From Pseudomonas fluorescens (GTDB taxonomy: Bacteria; Pseudomonadota; Gammaproteobacteria; Pseudomonadales; Pseudomonadaceae): 64,000 nucleotides of DNA. Of the stretch, positions 26,926 through 35,532 are shown piece by piece. The stretch is from the NCBI RefSeq assembly GCF_902497625.1, contig NZ_CABVGX010000004.1, forward strand, positions 62,001 to 126,000, given 5' to 3'. Position numbers and translations under genes: made by a program. The notes below the pieces were generated by a model. That model did no database searches. It was not told where the DNA came from and saw nothing but the letters and a program-made list of their open reading frames with translations. Each line of letters opens with the position of its first letter. Position 1 is the first letter of the stretch.

Positions 26926-27483
26926 ATGACGATTTCACGCGGTTTTGCACTGGCTGCACTGATGACTCTCGCCGCCAGCCCGGTCCTTGCTCAGTTCAAC
27001 CTGAACGATGTCGCCGGCGCGGTAGCTGGCATGCAGGGCGGCGACAAGGCGGCGGCCGTGGCCCCCACCTCGGAAACGGCTGGTCTGCTGAGTGCGCTGA
27101 GTGCGTTGAATGTCTCGCCGCAGCAGGCCGTGGGCGGCACCAGTGCGATGTTGGGGTTGGCTAAGAATCAGCTCAGCAACACCGATTATTCCGAGCTGGC
27201 CAAGACCGTACCGGGCATCGATAAACTGTCCGGTGGCAGCGGTAATCTGGCGGCGTTGAGCGGTTTACTCGGTTCGTCCGGCAAGACTGCCGGGCTGGAA
27301 AACGCACTGGGCAACGTCAAGGATACCAACGATTTGAACAACGCCTTCAGCGCGCTGGGCATGGACAGCGGCATGATTGGCCAGTTTGCTCCGCTGATTC
27401 TGCAATACCTCGGTCAGCAGGGCGTCGGTGGTTCGTTGCTGCAAAGCCTTGGCGGCATTTGGGGCGCCGGCACCGACAGTTGA
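26926..27483 (+). CDS. DUF2780 secreted protein
   Basis: The 185-residue protein has a Sec signal peptide (MTISRGFALAALMTLAASPVLAQ) and a low-complexity Ala/Gly/Leu/Ser-rich mature part with repeated NLNDVAGAV, ALNVSPQQAVGGTSAMLGLA and MIGQFAPLILQYLGQQGVGG segments, typical of DUF2780 (VcgC/VcgE-like). The mature protein is probably periplasmic and mostly helical. The function is unknown. A good ribosome site (AAGAGGATGTCTGA) precedes the ATG. Its stop and the stop of the convergent acyltransferase are one base apart. Confidence 0.82.
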   Translation: MTISRGFALAALMTLAASPVLAQFNLNDVAGAVAGMQGGDKAAAVAPTSETAGLLSALSALNVSPQQAVGGTSAMLGLAKNQLSNTDYSELAKTVPGIDKLSGGSGNLAALSGLLGSSGKTAGLENALGNVKDTNDLNNAFSALGMDSGMIGQFAPLILQYLGQQGVGGSLLQSLGGIWGAGTDS

Positions 27484-27484
27484 T

Positions 27485-28372
27485 TCACGCGCGTTCGGCA
27501 CGCGAAGCGTCGATGCGCTGGTCCTTCTCGATCCAGAGCTGATTCACCCAGTTCTGGACCTTCTCGCGGAAAACCGGATCGTTTTCGTAATCGCCTTGCC
27601 ATAGTGCGGGGTCAAGCTTGCGAGTCTTGATGTCGATGATCACCTTGGGCACCTTGCCGCTGATCAAGTCCCAGAACCCCGGAATTTTTTGCTGCGGGTA
27701 GACCACTGTCACATCGAGAATCGCATCCAGCTGTTCACCCATCGCCGCCAGCACAAATGCCACGCCGCCCGCCTTGGGCTTGAGCAAATGCTTGAAGGGC
27801 GATTGCTGTTGGGTGCTTTTCGCTGCGGTAAAGCGCGTGCCTTCCAGATAATTGACCACCGTTACCGCCTGACGCTTGAACAGCTCGCACGCGGCTTTGG
27901 TGATTTGCAGATCCTTGCCCGCCAGCTCGGGATGCTTAGCCAGGAAGGCTTTGGTGTAGCGCTTCATGAACGGGTAATCCAGCGCCCACCAGGCCAGCCC
28001 CAGGAACGGCACCCAGATCAGTTCTTTCTTGAGAAAGAATTTGAAGAACGGCGTGCGCCGGTTGAGTGCCTGAATCAGCGCCGGAATATCCACCCATGAC
28101 TGATGGTTGCTGATCACCAGATACGATGTGTCGCGGCGCAAATGACCGCCGCCGCGAATGTCCCATTGCGTGGGAATGCACAGGCGAAAGATAAGCTTGT
28201 CGATCTCCGCCCAAGTCTCGGCGATCCACATGACTGATGCTGAGGCAGCATCGCGGAAGCGACCAGGGAGGATCAGTCTGAGCAAGGCAAACACCATCAA
28301 CGGTCCGATAAGGGCCAGGGTGTTGAGCAAAAGCAGGAAGATAACAAAAAAGCCGGTGAGCAGGCGGCGCAT
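27485..28372 (-). CDS. YihG-like 1-acylglycerol-3-phosphate acyltransferase
   Basis: The 295-residue membrane protein has an N-terminal helix (LLTGFFVIFLLLLNTLALIG), the acyltransferase motif NHQSWVD (H-x4-D), FFLKKELIWVPFLGLAWWAL and NYLEGTRFT. This is the PlsC-type lysophospholipid acyltransferase fold of the inner membrane, subgroup YihG. It would transfer an acyl group to lysophosphatidic acid or to a related lysolipid; the in vivo substrate cannot be read from sequence. Confidence 0.85.
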   Translation of the reverse strand: MRRLLTGFFVIFLLLLNTLALIGPLMVFALLRLILPGRFRDAASASVMWIAETWAEIDKLIFRLCIPTQWDIRGGGHLRRDTSYLVISNHQSWVDIPALIQALNRRTPFFKFFLKKELIWVPFLGLAWWALDYPFMKRYTKAFLAKHPELAGKDLQITKAACELFKRQAVTVVNYLEGTRFTAAKSTQQQSPFKHLLKPKAGGVAFVLAAMGEQLDAILDVTVVYPQQKIPGFWDLISGKVPKVIIDIKTRKLDPALWQGDYENDPVFREKVQNWVNQLWIEKDQRIDASRAERA

Positions 28373-28500
28373 AGGAACTCTTGAAATCGTTTGGGCGCGT
28401 CATGATAAGCAGCTTGGGCCAAGAGGCCAAATCGGCGCCGACAAATGTTTCACTTTTGCTTGGGTATGCTTTGCTCAAGAGTTGTCTTGATGTGCTGGCC

Positions 28501-28596
28501 TCATCGCTGGCAAGCCAGCTCCCACAAGGGTTGCCGCTCAGTGCAGTTCTTGTGAACCCCAGAACGCCCTGTGGGGGTTGGCTTGCCAGTGATGCG
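28501..28596. repeat. Inverted repeat, CTGGCAAGCCAGCTCCCAC family
   Basis: TCATCGCTGGCAAGCCAGCTCCCAC is mirrored imperfectly by GTGGGGGTTGGCTTGCCAGT. It lies between the divergent acyltransferase and retropepsin-like genes and could overlap their promoters. Confidence 0.8.
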
Positions 28597-28668
28597 GTCT
28601 CACGGGCGAACGAATCGCTCGCAAAGTGTCTAAAATCCCGCTGACCACTTTTCCAGGATGCCCTTCAC

Positions 28669-29175
28669 GTGAAATCCCTGCTCGCACTGCTTACTCTCGT
28701 GGCCATACCCGTCCTGGCCGCTGAGCCGACCCTGTACGGTCGCTACGAATACATCGCCCTGCCGGAAATCGGCGGTGAAGTGCTAAAGGCTAAAATGGAT
28801 ACCGGTGCGCTCACCGCATCGCTCTCGGCCAAAGACATTGAAAGCTTCACCCGCGATGGCGAAGACTGGGTACGCTTCCGCCTGGCTACTAAGGGCGCGA
28901 GCAATAAGGTCTACGAGCACAAAGTCGCGCGGGTCAGCAAAATCAAGGCCCGCTCGGAAGAAGGCGACGATGATGACGACGAAGTAGCGCCAACCAAGCG
29001 CCCGGTAGTGGACCTGGAGCTGTGCCTGGGCAACGTCAAACGCACGGTTGAGGTCAATCTGACGGATCGCAGCAGCTTTAATTATCCGTTGCTGATTGGG
29101 GCCAAGGCGTTGCGTGAGTTTGATGCGGCGGTGAATCCGGCCAAGCGCTATACGGCGGATAAGCCGAATTGTTAG
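28669..29175 (+). CDS. Retropepsin-like (DUF785/ATP-dependent zinc protease family) protein
   Basis: The 168-residue protein uses a GTG start and has a signal peptide (MKSLLALLTLVAIPVLAAEP). The domain shows the aspartic-protease-like motif KMDTGALTASLSA (Asp-Thr-Gly) and PLLIGAKALREFD (the hydrophobic-Gly partner), both expected in the Zn_protease/RimK-associated retropepsin family. An acidic loop (EEGDDDDDE) sits mid-protein. Despite the family name there is no visible zinc motif. In P. aeruginosa, as I recall, this gene immediately precedes creB; here the creB remnant lies 1.0 kb downstream, separated by an Rhs gene. Confidence 0.8.
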   Translation: MKSLLALLTLVAIPVLAAEPTLYGRYEYIALPEIGGEVLKAKMDTGALTASLSAKDIESFTRDGEDWVRFRLATKGASNKVYEHKVARVSKIKARSEEGDDDDDEVAPTKRPVVDLELCLGNVKRTVEVNLTDRSSFNYPLLIGAKALREFDAAVNPAKRYTADKPNC

Positions 29176-29207
29176 AAATGCCCGGAATTAAAACCTGCGC
29201 CCCTTTT

Positions 29208-30086
29208 TTAGAGGGGGGCTACAGGTCTCTCAGATGGTTTTCTAGAGCTTGATGGGCTCCTGATATCAGATACTTTTGACCATCCATTAAGTGGGGGTCT
29301 CACAACACTCTTGATTTCGCGAATTTCTACTTGCTCGGAAAACTCGATTTTTGGCGATCTAATGGGTAGTTCGGAGGTTTTCATGCTGGCGTGTTTGCTT
29401 AAGATGGAGTTGTAATAAATTCTGTTTGCTTCGATAATATCCCCATTTGCTAGTCTGATATTAGTTTGCGTTCTTCCCTTGGTGATTTCTGGATTGAGCA
29501 TTAGTGATCTGGCGTCAAGTTGTCGGGTTTTATCCAGTTTCAATAACGTCTCATAGGCTTCCCTCGGCGATTGGCCTGCGCTATGGCTGATATGTATATT
29601 TTCGAGTGTGTTTTTTTGTGCATTAATCAGTTGCCGCTCGATAAGTTCAAATTTATTATTTTTCAGTAATCCAAACTTTCTAAGGAAATTTTTAAATATT
29701 TCGGGGGTGTGTCCTGTAGGGTCTTTGCTGTTTATCGGATCCCCGGCGCAATACCCGTATGCATTCAGTCCTCCCTCCCCAAACGGACTCCAACTGTCGG
29801 GGCTATTAAACCGCATCAATACCGGATTAAGCTGCCGATACCCTTTCCCCAAATGATAATGCCTGGTCAATGGGTCCGGCAGCTCGCCGTTGAACCCGAC
29901 GAGGGTAAGCAATCCATTTGTTGGCGGGCGATGACCATAAACCGTGTAAGCAATTGAGCAACATCCGCTCACGTCGAGGGTTTTCAACACCGATTTCTGC
30001 TGATCAGTCGCCAGCAACATCGTTTTCCGTGTTTGCATAGACATTAACGATTTCCATAAAAAATCCATTAAGCGATGTATCAGCAT
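29208..30086 (-). CDS. Standalone Rhs-core protein with unrelated C-terminal domain
   Basis: The 292-residue product shares the Rhs core with the gene at 25.4-26.5 kb (RFNSPDSWSPFGEGGLNAYG, GDPINSKDPTGHTP) but has a different C-terminal region of about 155 residues rich in Lys, Ile and Asn (FLRKFGLLKNNKFELIERQL onward), again AT-richer than the surroundings. Compared with Rhs1 it lacks the first ~50 core residues (the YDPLDRL segment), so it is either N-terminally truncated or starts downstream of a decayed region. I do not recognise the C-terminal domain. The ATG at 30086 has AAAAGGTGA before it. No adjacent immunity gene is apparent. Confidence 0.7.
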   Translation of the reverse strand: MLIHRLMDFLWKSLMSMQTRKTMLLATDQQKSVLKTLDVSGCCSIAYTVYGHRPPTNGLLTLVGFNGELPDPLTRHYHLGKGYRQLNPVLMRFNSPDSWSPFGEGGLNAYGYCAGDPINSKDPTGHTPEIFKNFLRKFGLLKNNKFELIERQLINAQKNTLENIHISHSAGQSPREAYETLLKLDKTRQLDARSLMLNPEITKGRTQTNIRLANGDIIEANRIYYNSILSKHASMKTSELPIRSPKIEFSEQVEIREIKSVVRPPLNGWSKVSDIRSPSSSRKPSERPVAPL

Positions 30087-30210
30087 TCACCTTTTCCGGG
30101 TCCTTGCCCACTATCAAAACTGCTAGATTCACTCTTCCAACTCCGGCGAACGATCGACGCAGACCTTCCTTGGTTCACCGTTCACCCACTTAATTGCCTG
30201 CTCCAGCGCC

Positions 30211-30412
30211 ATGCCCCTGTTCGTGACTGTCGAAGTTGAAGCCGCCATTGCCGGCACTCTGATTCGTCTTGCAAGGCTAGGGCTTTACCACGACCCGGCT
30301 AAGCCTCGGCGTGGTCGCTCTTGAGTACCCGCGCCAAACACCGGCCGATCTGCTCATTCTCGACATCGGCCTGCCTGACATCAGCAGGTTCGAAACCTGT
30401 AAGCAGCTGCGA
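30211..30412 (+). pseudogene. creB: creB remnant (N-terminal receiver fragment of a response regulator)
   Basis: The plus strand begins MPLFVTVEVEAAIAGTLI, comparable to the CreB start (a VEDEAAIADTL-type motif), then after one frameshift continues GFTTTRLSLGVVALEYPRQ and TPADLLILDIGLPDISRFET followed by CKQLR. This matches residues about 1-65 of the CreB receiver domain, including the phospho-acceptor aspartate in LILDIGLPD. The sequence then stops abruptly where the reverse-oriented Rhs3 remnant begins. The acidic pocket is already mutated (VEVEA instead of VEDEA). Neither creC nor creD is present nearby. Confidence 0.7.
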
Positions 30413-30552
30413 TTGCTGTCCCTGTATTTCAGTCGCCAGCCGGGTCTCGCAGTGGTAGAGCTGCTGTCTGTTTCAGACGTGCGGATTGCCAGGCGGTCGA
30501 GCGGGTCGTAGCGGTTGCGGTCCAACGGTGTTCCGCGAGTTGAAGCAGGCAT
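30413..30552 (-). pseudogene. Rhs remnant (third copy, frameshifted and truncated)
   Basis: From the ATG at 30552 the minus strand reads MPASTRGTPLDRNRYDPLDR, the N-terminus of the Rhs-core family, then shifts frame to RQQLYHCETRLATEIQGQQS, equivalent to RFYLKDRLATEIQG of Rhs1. It breaks off at the creB fragment, with no core end and no C-terminal domain. Its intact N-terminus supports the start chosen for Rhs1. The conserved CAGTTCTGATAGTAGGC element lies 64 bp upstream (30616-30635). Confidence 0.7.
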
Positions 30553-30655
30553 TGAATGCGCTCCGTGCAAGGTCCAAAAAGCCGAGCCTTCAGCTACCTT
30601 ACGTTTCCCGTCGCTGCCTACTATCAGAACTGCTGGCGCCTTACCGCCCTTGGAG

Positions 30656-31285
30656 TCATATTTTCGGCATCGTCGCCAGCATCGAAGGTCGCTGACTGAC
30701 CTCGAAATACCAGCCTGCCAGCTGAGGGGTCAACTTGCGCCATTCCAGGTCGGTATGGCGCAAATCCAGGTATCCCAACGCGCATGCAACGCTGATTGCT
30801 GCCACGTCGAAATGGCTGGTCAGCTCGGCGATCGCGTCCTTTTCGAGCAATGCCAAGGCCCGGCAAATTTTGTCGCGCTGGCCGTCGAGCCATTCGTCCC
30901 AATGTTTTTCCGGTGCACGCAGGGCGACTTCGTATCGAATCAGTACCGCAGCGTCCATGATCCCGTCGGCCAGGGAGGCCAGGGTCAGACGGCGCCAGCG
31001 CGCCGAGTCTTCGCGCGGGATCAGCGGGTTGCCAACGTGTTGATGATCGAGGTATTCGAGGATCACCCGGCTGTCGTGAATGACGCTGCCATCGGCCAGG
31101 CGCAGCGCCGGAATTTTGCCCAGTGGGTTGTCCAGGATGAGTGCGGCATCGGGACTGACTGGCGTCAGCACACTGGCCTGCAATGCCACGCGATCCTGCT
31201 GGCCGGTTTCATGCAGTAGCACCATGACTTTGCGTACGTAAGGCGACAGGGGATTGTGGAACAGGGTCATGCTGGCGGTGGACAT
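30656..31285 (-). CDS. Glutathione S-transferase family protein
   Basis: The 209-residue protein has a thioredoxin-like N-domain (MTLFHNPLSPYVRKVMVLLH, NPLGKIPALRLADGSVIHDS with the cis-Pro and Ser/Asp contacts) and a helical C-domain with DVAAISVACALGYLDLRH. It is a cytosolic GST of the YfcF/zeta-like bacterial type. The start at 31285 or 31270 is uncertain; neither has a strong ribosome site. A GST gene also lies beside the fiu genes in P. aeruginosa. Confidence 0.85.
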   Translation of the reverse strand: MSTASMTLFHNPLSPYVRKVMVLLHETGQQDRVALQASVLTPVSPDAALILDNPLGKIPALRLADGSVIHDSRVILEYLDHQHVGNPLIPREDSARWRRLTLASLADGIMDAAVLIRYEVALRAPEKHWDEWLDGQRDKICRALALLEKDAIAELTSHFDVAAISVACALGYLDLRHTDLEWRKLTPQLAGWYFEVSQRPSMLATMPKI

Positions 31286-31376
31286 GGCAGCGTCTCGGAC
31301 GATGGCAGTGTCGGCAGCATAGCGCGTTGACTCGGCAGACACGATGCGCATCCTGAGACTGCCGCGATTCGATCTC

Positions 31377-31489
31377 TGTAGGAGCTGTCGAGTGAAACGA
31401 GGCTGCGATCTTTGATCTCGATTTGTTGCCTTGGTGCGTAAAAACAAGATCTACAGATCGCAGCCTCGTTTCACTCGACAGCTCCTACA
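31377..31489. repeat. Inverted repeat, TGTAGGAGCTGTCGAGTGAAACG family
   Basis: TGTAGGAGCTGTCGAGTGAA is mirrored by TTCACTCGACAGCTCCTACA. It lies upstream of the GST gene. Confidence 0.9.
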
Positions 31490-31546
31490 AAGGAAGGGGG
31501 AAGGAGGTAGGAGGAAGGAGGAAGGGGGAAGGGGGCAGGGGGTGTG
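31490..31546 (+). repeat. Polypurine GGAAGG-type low-complexity tract
   Basis: About 57 bases of almost uninterrupted purines (AAGGAAGGGGGAAGGAGGTA, then GGAGGAAGG and runs of G5) directly abut the REP element and end 16 bp before the stop of the small downstream ORF. It could form triplex or G-rich structures; no coding role is seen. Confidence 0.85.
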
Positions 31547-31561
31547 GCGACGTATTTGTCA

Positions 31562-31741
31562 TCAGCGGCGTTGCAGCAGCCCGCGCAGGCCGAGCATGGC
31601 GGGGATGCCCAAGCCCAGCCAGCTGAGGGAGTCCCATACGCCATCGCCCAGCAACGCGGCGAACAACCCCGCAGCACTGAGCAAGCCGATTACCAGCGGC
31701 ACGGCAAATACTTTCCAGAAACTCGACTGCCGCGGCTTCAT
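31562..31741 (-). CDS. Small membrane protein encoded with the PepSY protein
   Basis: The 59-residue product starts MKPRQSSFWKVFAVPLVIGL and contains two hydrophobic segments (VFAVPLVIGLLSAAGLFAAL and LSWLGLGIPAMLGL). Its ATG overlaps the stop of the PepSY gene (ATGA), so it is translationally coupled. Small two-helix partners like this are common behind siderophore-linked PepSY reductases, but no function is assigned. Confidence 0.75.
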   Translation of the reverse strand: MKPRQSSFWKVFAVPLVIGLLSAAGLFAALLGDGVWDSLSWLGLGIPAMLGLRGLLQRR

Positions 31742-32868
31742 GCTTTCGCCTCGGCGTGTTCCAGCACCGGTTTGGTCGACTTGCGCCGCACCAGCCACAG
31801 GTAAATCCCGCTGGCGAGCACGATGATGGTGAGCACGTCCATCGCGGCCCAGAGGATCTTCATCGGCATGCCGCCGTAATCGCCGAAGTGCAGCGGTTGC
31901 GACATGCCCATGGCGTCCATGTACCACGGCCGTTCAGCCACGGCGGTAACCTGCAAGGTGCTGGCGTCGATCAGCACCGGCGTGAGCAGATGTGAAGTCA
32001 AATGAGTGCTGCCCTTCATGAACACCGCGTAATGGTGCTCGCTGGAAAAGCGAGTGCCCGGGAAAGCGATGAAGTCCGGTTTCATGCCCGGCGCGACCTC
32101 TTTGGCGATGTCCAGCAAGCGTGTCGCCGGCGCCAGTTGAGTGAGGGGCGGCGCGTCGCGATACGGCGCGACCATCGCGCTCAGGCTGTCATGGCGCCAC
32201 GCGGCGATCAGCAGGTCCGCGCAGGCACTGATCACGCCGGTCACCCCGACCACCAGCGCCCAGGTCAGTGTGACCACTCCGATCAGGTTGTGCAGGTCGA
32301 GCCAGCGCAGCCGGGGGGATTTGTCCTGGCGCACGGTGGCGAATTTCAGGCGGCGCATGAACGGCAGATACAGCACCGTGCCGGACACGATCGCCGCCAC
32401 GAACAAAATGCCCATGAACGCCAGCAGCAGTTTGCCCGGTAAACCGGCGAACATGTCCACGTGCAGCCGTAGCATCACCATCATGAAACCACCGTTGGCC
32501 GACGGCATTTCGAGCGCTTCACCGGTGCGGGCGTCGAGCATGAAGGTGTGGGATTCATTCGGCCCGGTTCCAGCGGTCGGGGCCATGATCGCGATGGCAC
32601 CGTTGGGTTCGTCGTCTTCGAAGCCGAAATACTGCATGACGTCGCCAGGACGATGTTTTTCCGCCGCCTGCACCAACTGCTGCAGGTTCAGTTGCGGCGT
32701 GTCGGCCGACATTTCCTTGAGCTCGGCGGCATCCCCGAGCAAGTGATCGATCTCGTGATGAAAGATCAACGGCAGGCCGGTGAGCGCCAGCATCAGCAGG
32801 AAGACGGTGCAGATCAGGCTGGTCCAGGTATGGACGAAGGACCAGCGGCGGATGGTTTTGCTTTTCAT
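31738..32868 (-). CDS. PepSY-associated transmembrane protein (putative ferri-siderophore reductase)
   Basis: The 376-residue inner-membrane protein starts with FVHTWTSLICTVFLLMLALTGLPLIFHHEI (first helix and conserved His/Trp), has three further helices (LLLAFMGILFVAAIVSGTVL, GVVTLTWALVVGVTGVISAC, VLTIIVLASGIYLWLVRR) and a periplasmic PepSY domain. This is the PepSY_TM/FoxB/PiuB architecture; FoxB-type members reduce ferric siderophores in the periplasm. Its location directly downstream of the receptor gene and in the same direction supports a role in iron release from the imported siderophore. Confidence 0.85.
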   Translation of the reverse strand: MKSKTIRRWSFVHTWTSLICTVFLLMLALTGLPLIFHHEIDHLLGDAAELKEMSADTPQLNLQQLVQAAEKHRPGDVMQYFGFEDDEPNGAIAIMAPTAGTGPNESHTFMLDARTGEALEMPSANGGFMMVMLRLHVDMFAGLPGKLLLAFMGILFVAAIVSGTVLYLPFMRRLKFATVRQDKSPRLRWLDLHNLIGVVTLTWALVVGVTGVISACADLLIAAWRHDSLSAMVAPYRDAPPLTQLAPATRLLDIAKEVAPGMKPDFIAFPGTRFSSEHHYAVFMKGSTHLTSHLLTPVLIDASTLQVTAVAERPWYMDAMGMSQPLHFGDYGGMPMKILWAAMDVLTIIVLASGIYLWLVRRKSTKPVLEHAEAKA

Positions 32869-32940
32869 TGTCGGGCCTTCGGAAATGCCGAAGCCGCCCG
32901 GTTGGGACGGCTTGATCGTAGGGCGTTTCGATTCAATCGG

Positions 32941-35376
32941 TTACCACTTGTAATTGACGCTGGCCATCACATTGCGACGGTCACCGTAATAGCAGTAGAA
33001 ACCGTCACAAGTAGACAGGTATTCCTTGTCGAACACATTATTCGCATTGACAGCAATGCTGACGCCTTTAAGCGTGTTGTTTAGGCGGCCGAGGTCGTAA
33101 TGAACGGCCGCGTCGTAAACGGTGTAAGAGTCTGTATGCCCATCCGATTCATCGCGTACGAAGCCCATGCTGCCAATGGCGATGTTGTCGGTTTCGCCGA
33201 TGTAGCGCACGCCGAAGCCGAGGCCGAAACCATCCAGTGCACCCATGTGCCATGTGTAATCAGCCCAGACTGATGCCTGATTCTCCGGGGTCAGTGGCAA
33301 TGGACGATTCTTGTCCAGCGCACTGGTGACTTTGGTCATTTTGGAATTGGCATAGGTATAAGCAGCCGTCAATTTCAGGTTCTCATTGACGTTTCCGGTC
33401 GCTTCCAGTTCGAAGCCACGCACCTTCGCCTCACCCAATGGGCGCGACACGCCGAACGGATCACTGAGTACGATGTCCTTGCGGGTCAGATCATATGCGG
33501 CTGCGGTGAACAGCATGTCGCTGCCCGGCGGCTGATACTTGAGACCCACTTCATACTGTTTACCCGTGCCTGGACGGAAGGCCTCACCGTTTGCTCCACC
33601 GGCTTCAGCCTGGAAAGATTCGGCATAGGAAACGTAAGGCGTAAAGCCGGAATCGAAAACATAACTAAGGGCTGCGTTGCCGGTGAAGGCAGTATCGTCA
33701 CGTGTGTCTTTGGCATCGTTCAGATTGTAGAAAGTCGTGTCGGTGTGCAGCCAGTCCTGGCGACCACCCAGGGTAAGGCGCCAGTTATCGAGGGCCATCT
33801 GGTCCTGAACATAAAGGCCTGTGTCATGGGTTTTCTGGTTGTAATCATTGAACGCGGTGTAGCTGACATTGCTGAAATCCTGGCCGTAGACAGGAGTGAT
33901 GATGTTACTGGTCGGCGCGTTTCCATAAAGCCATTTGTAGTTGGTGTTGACGCGTTGGTGGTCCAAACCTAGCAACAGGGTGTGCTTGACTGGCCCCGTG
34001 TCAAAATCTGCCTGGAAGTTGTTGTCGACAGCGAACTGGCTAATGTCTTCGTTAACGATGTTGGCACCCCGAGCCACGGTCCCGTCACCACTGACTGAGC
34101 CGAAAAACCCGCCAGCGGTGATGCCTTGGAACGATAAATCGCTTTTGGTATAGCGCAGGTTCTGACGGAATTGCCAAACGTCGTTCATTTGATGTTCAAA
34201 CGCATAGCCCAAGGCGTAGTACGTCTTGTCGTAGAATTCCCACTCTGGATCACCGAGGTTTTTGTGATATTTCACCTCACCGGCAGGCGATGAAAGCTTA
34301 GTGCCCTGTAGAGGAAGAAACTGACTGGTGATGCCGGTGTCATCGCGGTTGAACTGGCTGAGGAAAGTCAGCTTGGTGTCGGGATTAATGTTCCAGGTCA
34401 GGCTGGGGGCGATGTTGTAGCGCTTATCTTCGTTGTGGTCGATGGTGGTGTTGCTGTCTCGCACCACCCCACTGACGCGGTACAAAAAGCGCGCGTCATC
34501 ATCAACCGGGCCGGTGCTATCAAAACTGATTTGCTTGCGCTGATAGCTGCCGACCTGCAATTGCACTTCGTTGCTGGCAGTTCCTTCCGGACGGCGGCTG
34601 ACCATATCGATCAACCCACCGGGAGGTGTCTGACCGTATACCGAGGACGCTGGGCCTCGCAGCAATGCGACTCGCTCAAGATCCCAGGTTTCCATCTTCG
34701 GCATAGTGTAGGCGCCCTTGGGTAGCGGGAGGCCATCCAGGAATTGGGTCGGTTCAAATCCGCGAACCTTGAGCCACTCGGCGCGGCTGTCACTGCCGTA
34801 GCTGCTGGCCACGACGCCGGGCATGTAGCGCACTGCGTCATCCAGGTTTTGAACTGACCGGTCTTGCATCTGCTCACGGGTCGCGACGGAAATAGAGCGC
34901 GGAGCTTCTGCCAGTGCGGTATCGGTTTTGGTCCCGGCAGCAGTGCGTTTGGCCAGGTAACCGTCGACCGGGCCCCAGGCACTTTCGTACGATTCCTGCC
35001 CGATCACCGCCGTCTCCGGCAGCGCCATCACGCCTTCCGGCACGGCCACCAGCGTGTAGGTGCCGGCGCTGCTTTGTTCCAGCTGCAAACCCGTGCCACG
35101 CAAAGCGGCGCGCAGGGCGGCGGTGGCGTCGAACTGGCCGTTGACCGGCGCCGAAGTCTTGCCCGCCGCCAGCGAAGGGCTCAGCGACAACACAATGCCG
35201 GCCTGGCTGGCGATCTGGTTCAGGGTGCTGGCCAATGGCGCGGCAGGCAGGTTGTAACCTCGAACGCTGGACGCCTGCTCGGCGGCCATCAGCGAACTGC
35301 TGGCCAGCGGGGCGCTAAGGGCAATGGCGACAGCCAGCAGACTGGGGCGCAACAAGGTGTCTAGCGAACGGGACAT
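32941..35376 (-). CDS. fiuA: TonB-dependent ferri-siderophore transducer receptor (FiuA-like)
   Basis: The 811-residue outer-membrane receptor has a signal peptide, an N-terminal STN signalling domain (residues about 40-115: GYNLPAAPLASTLNQIASQA, RAALRGTGLQLEQ), a plug (EAPRSISVATREQMQDRSVQ, VRGFEPTQFLDGLPL, RGPASSVYGQTPPGGLIDMV) and a 22-strand-type barrel ending NVMASVNYKW with a terminal aromatic. The STN domain and the upstream sigma/anti-sigma pair identify it as a transducer. Similarity to FiuA (ferrichrome) and the P. aeruginosa gene order (fiuA-fiuR-fiuI) favour that name; FoxA is the alternative. A good site (AGGAGCCGCTGT) precedes the ATG. Confidence 0.85.
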   Translation of the reverse strand: MSRSLDTLLRPSLLAVAIALSAPLASSSLMAAEQASSVRGYNLPAAPLASTLNQIASQAGIVLSLSPSLAAGKTSAPVNGQFDATAALRAALRGTGLQLEQSSAGTYTLVAVPEGVMALPETAVIGQESYESAWGPVDGYLAKRTAAGTKTDTALAEAPRSISVATREQMQDRSVQNLDDAVRYMPGVVASSYGSDSRAEWLKVRGFEPTQFLDGLPLPKGAYTMPKMETWDLERVALLRGPASSVYGQTPPGGLIDMVSRRPEGTASNEVQLQVGSYQRKQISFDSTGPVDDDARFLYRVSGVVRDSNTTIDHNEDKRYNIAPSLTWNINPDTKLTFLSQFNRDDTGITSQFLPLQGTKLSSPAGEVKYHKNLGDPEWEFYDKTYYALGYAFEHQMNDVWQFRQNLRYTKSDLSFQGITAGGFFGSVSGDGTVARGANIVNEDISQFAVDNNFQADFDTGPVKHTLLLGLDHQRVNTNYKWLYGNAPTSNIITPVYGQDFSNVSYTAFNDYNQKTHDTGLYVQDQMALDNWRLTLGGRQDWLHTDTTFYNLNDAKDTRDDTAFTGNAALSYVFDSGFTPYVSYAESFQAEAGGANGEAFRPGTGKQYEVGLKYQPPGSDMLFTAAAYDLTRKDIVLSDPFGVSRPLGEAKVRGFELEATGNVNENLKLTAAYTYANSKMTKVTSALDKNRPLPLTPENQASVWADYTWHMGALDGFGLGFGVRYIGETDNIAIGSMGFVRDESDGHTDSYTVYDAAVHYDLGRLNNTLKGVSIAVNANNVFDKEYLSTCDGFYCYYGDRRNVMASVNYKW

Positions 35377-35532
35377 ACAGCGGCTCCTGAAAGGGAATAT
35401 TTCTCAATTGCCTTGGTGCCGTACGAGAATCGAAAAGTGATAGGGCTGGATGAAAATAATTGTGATTCACCAACTCAGTGTTGCAATGGATGTGGGATGC
35501 AACCGTTCTTCATGGGGGGGCTGTTGACCCTA

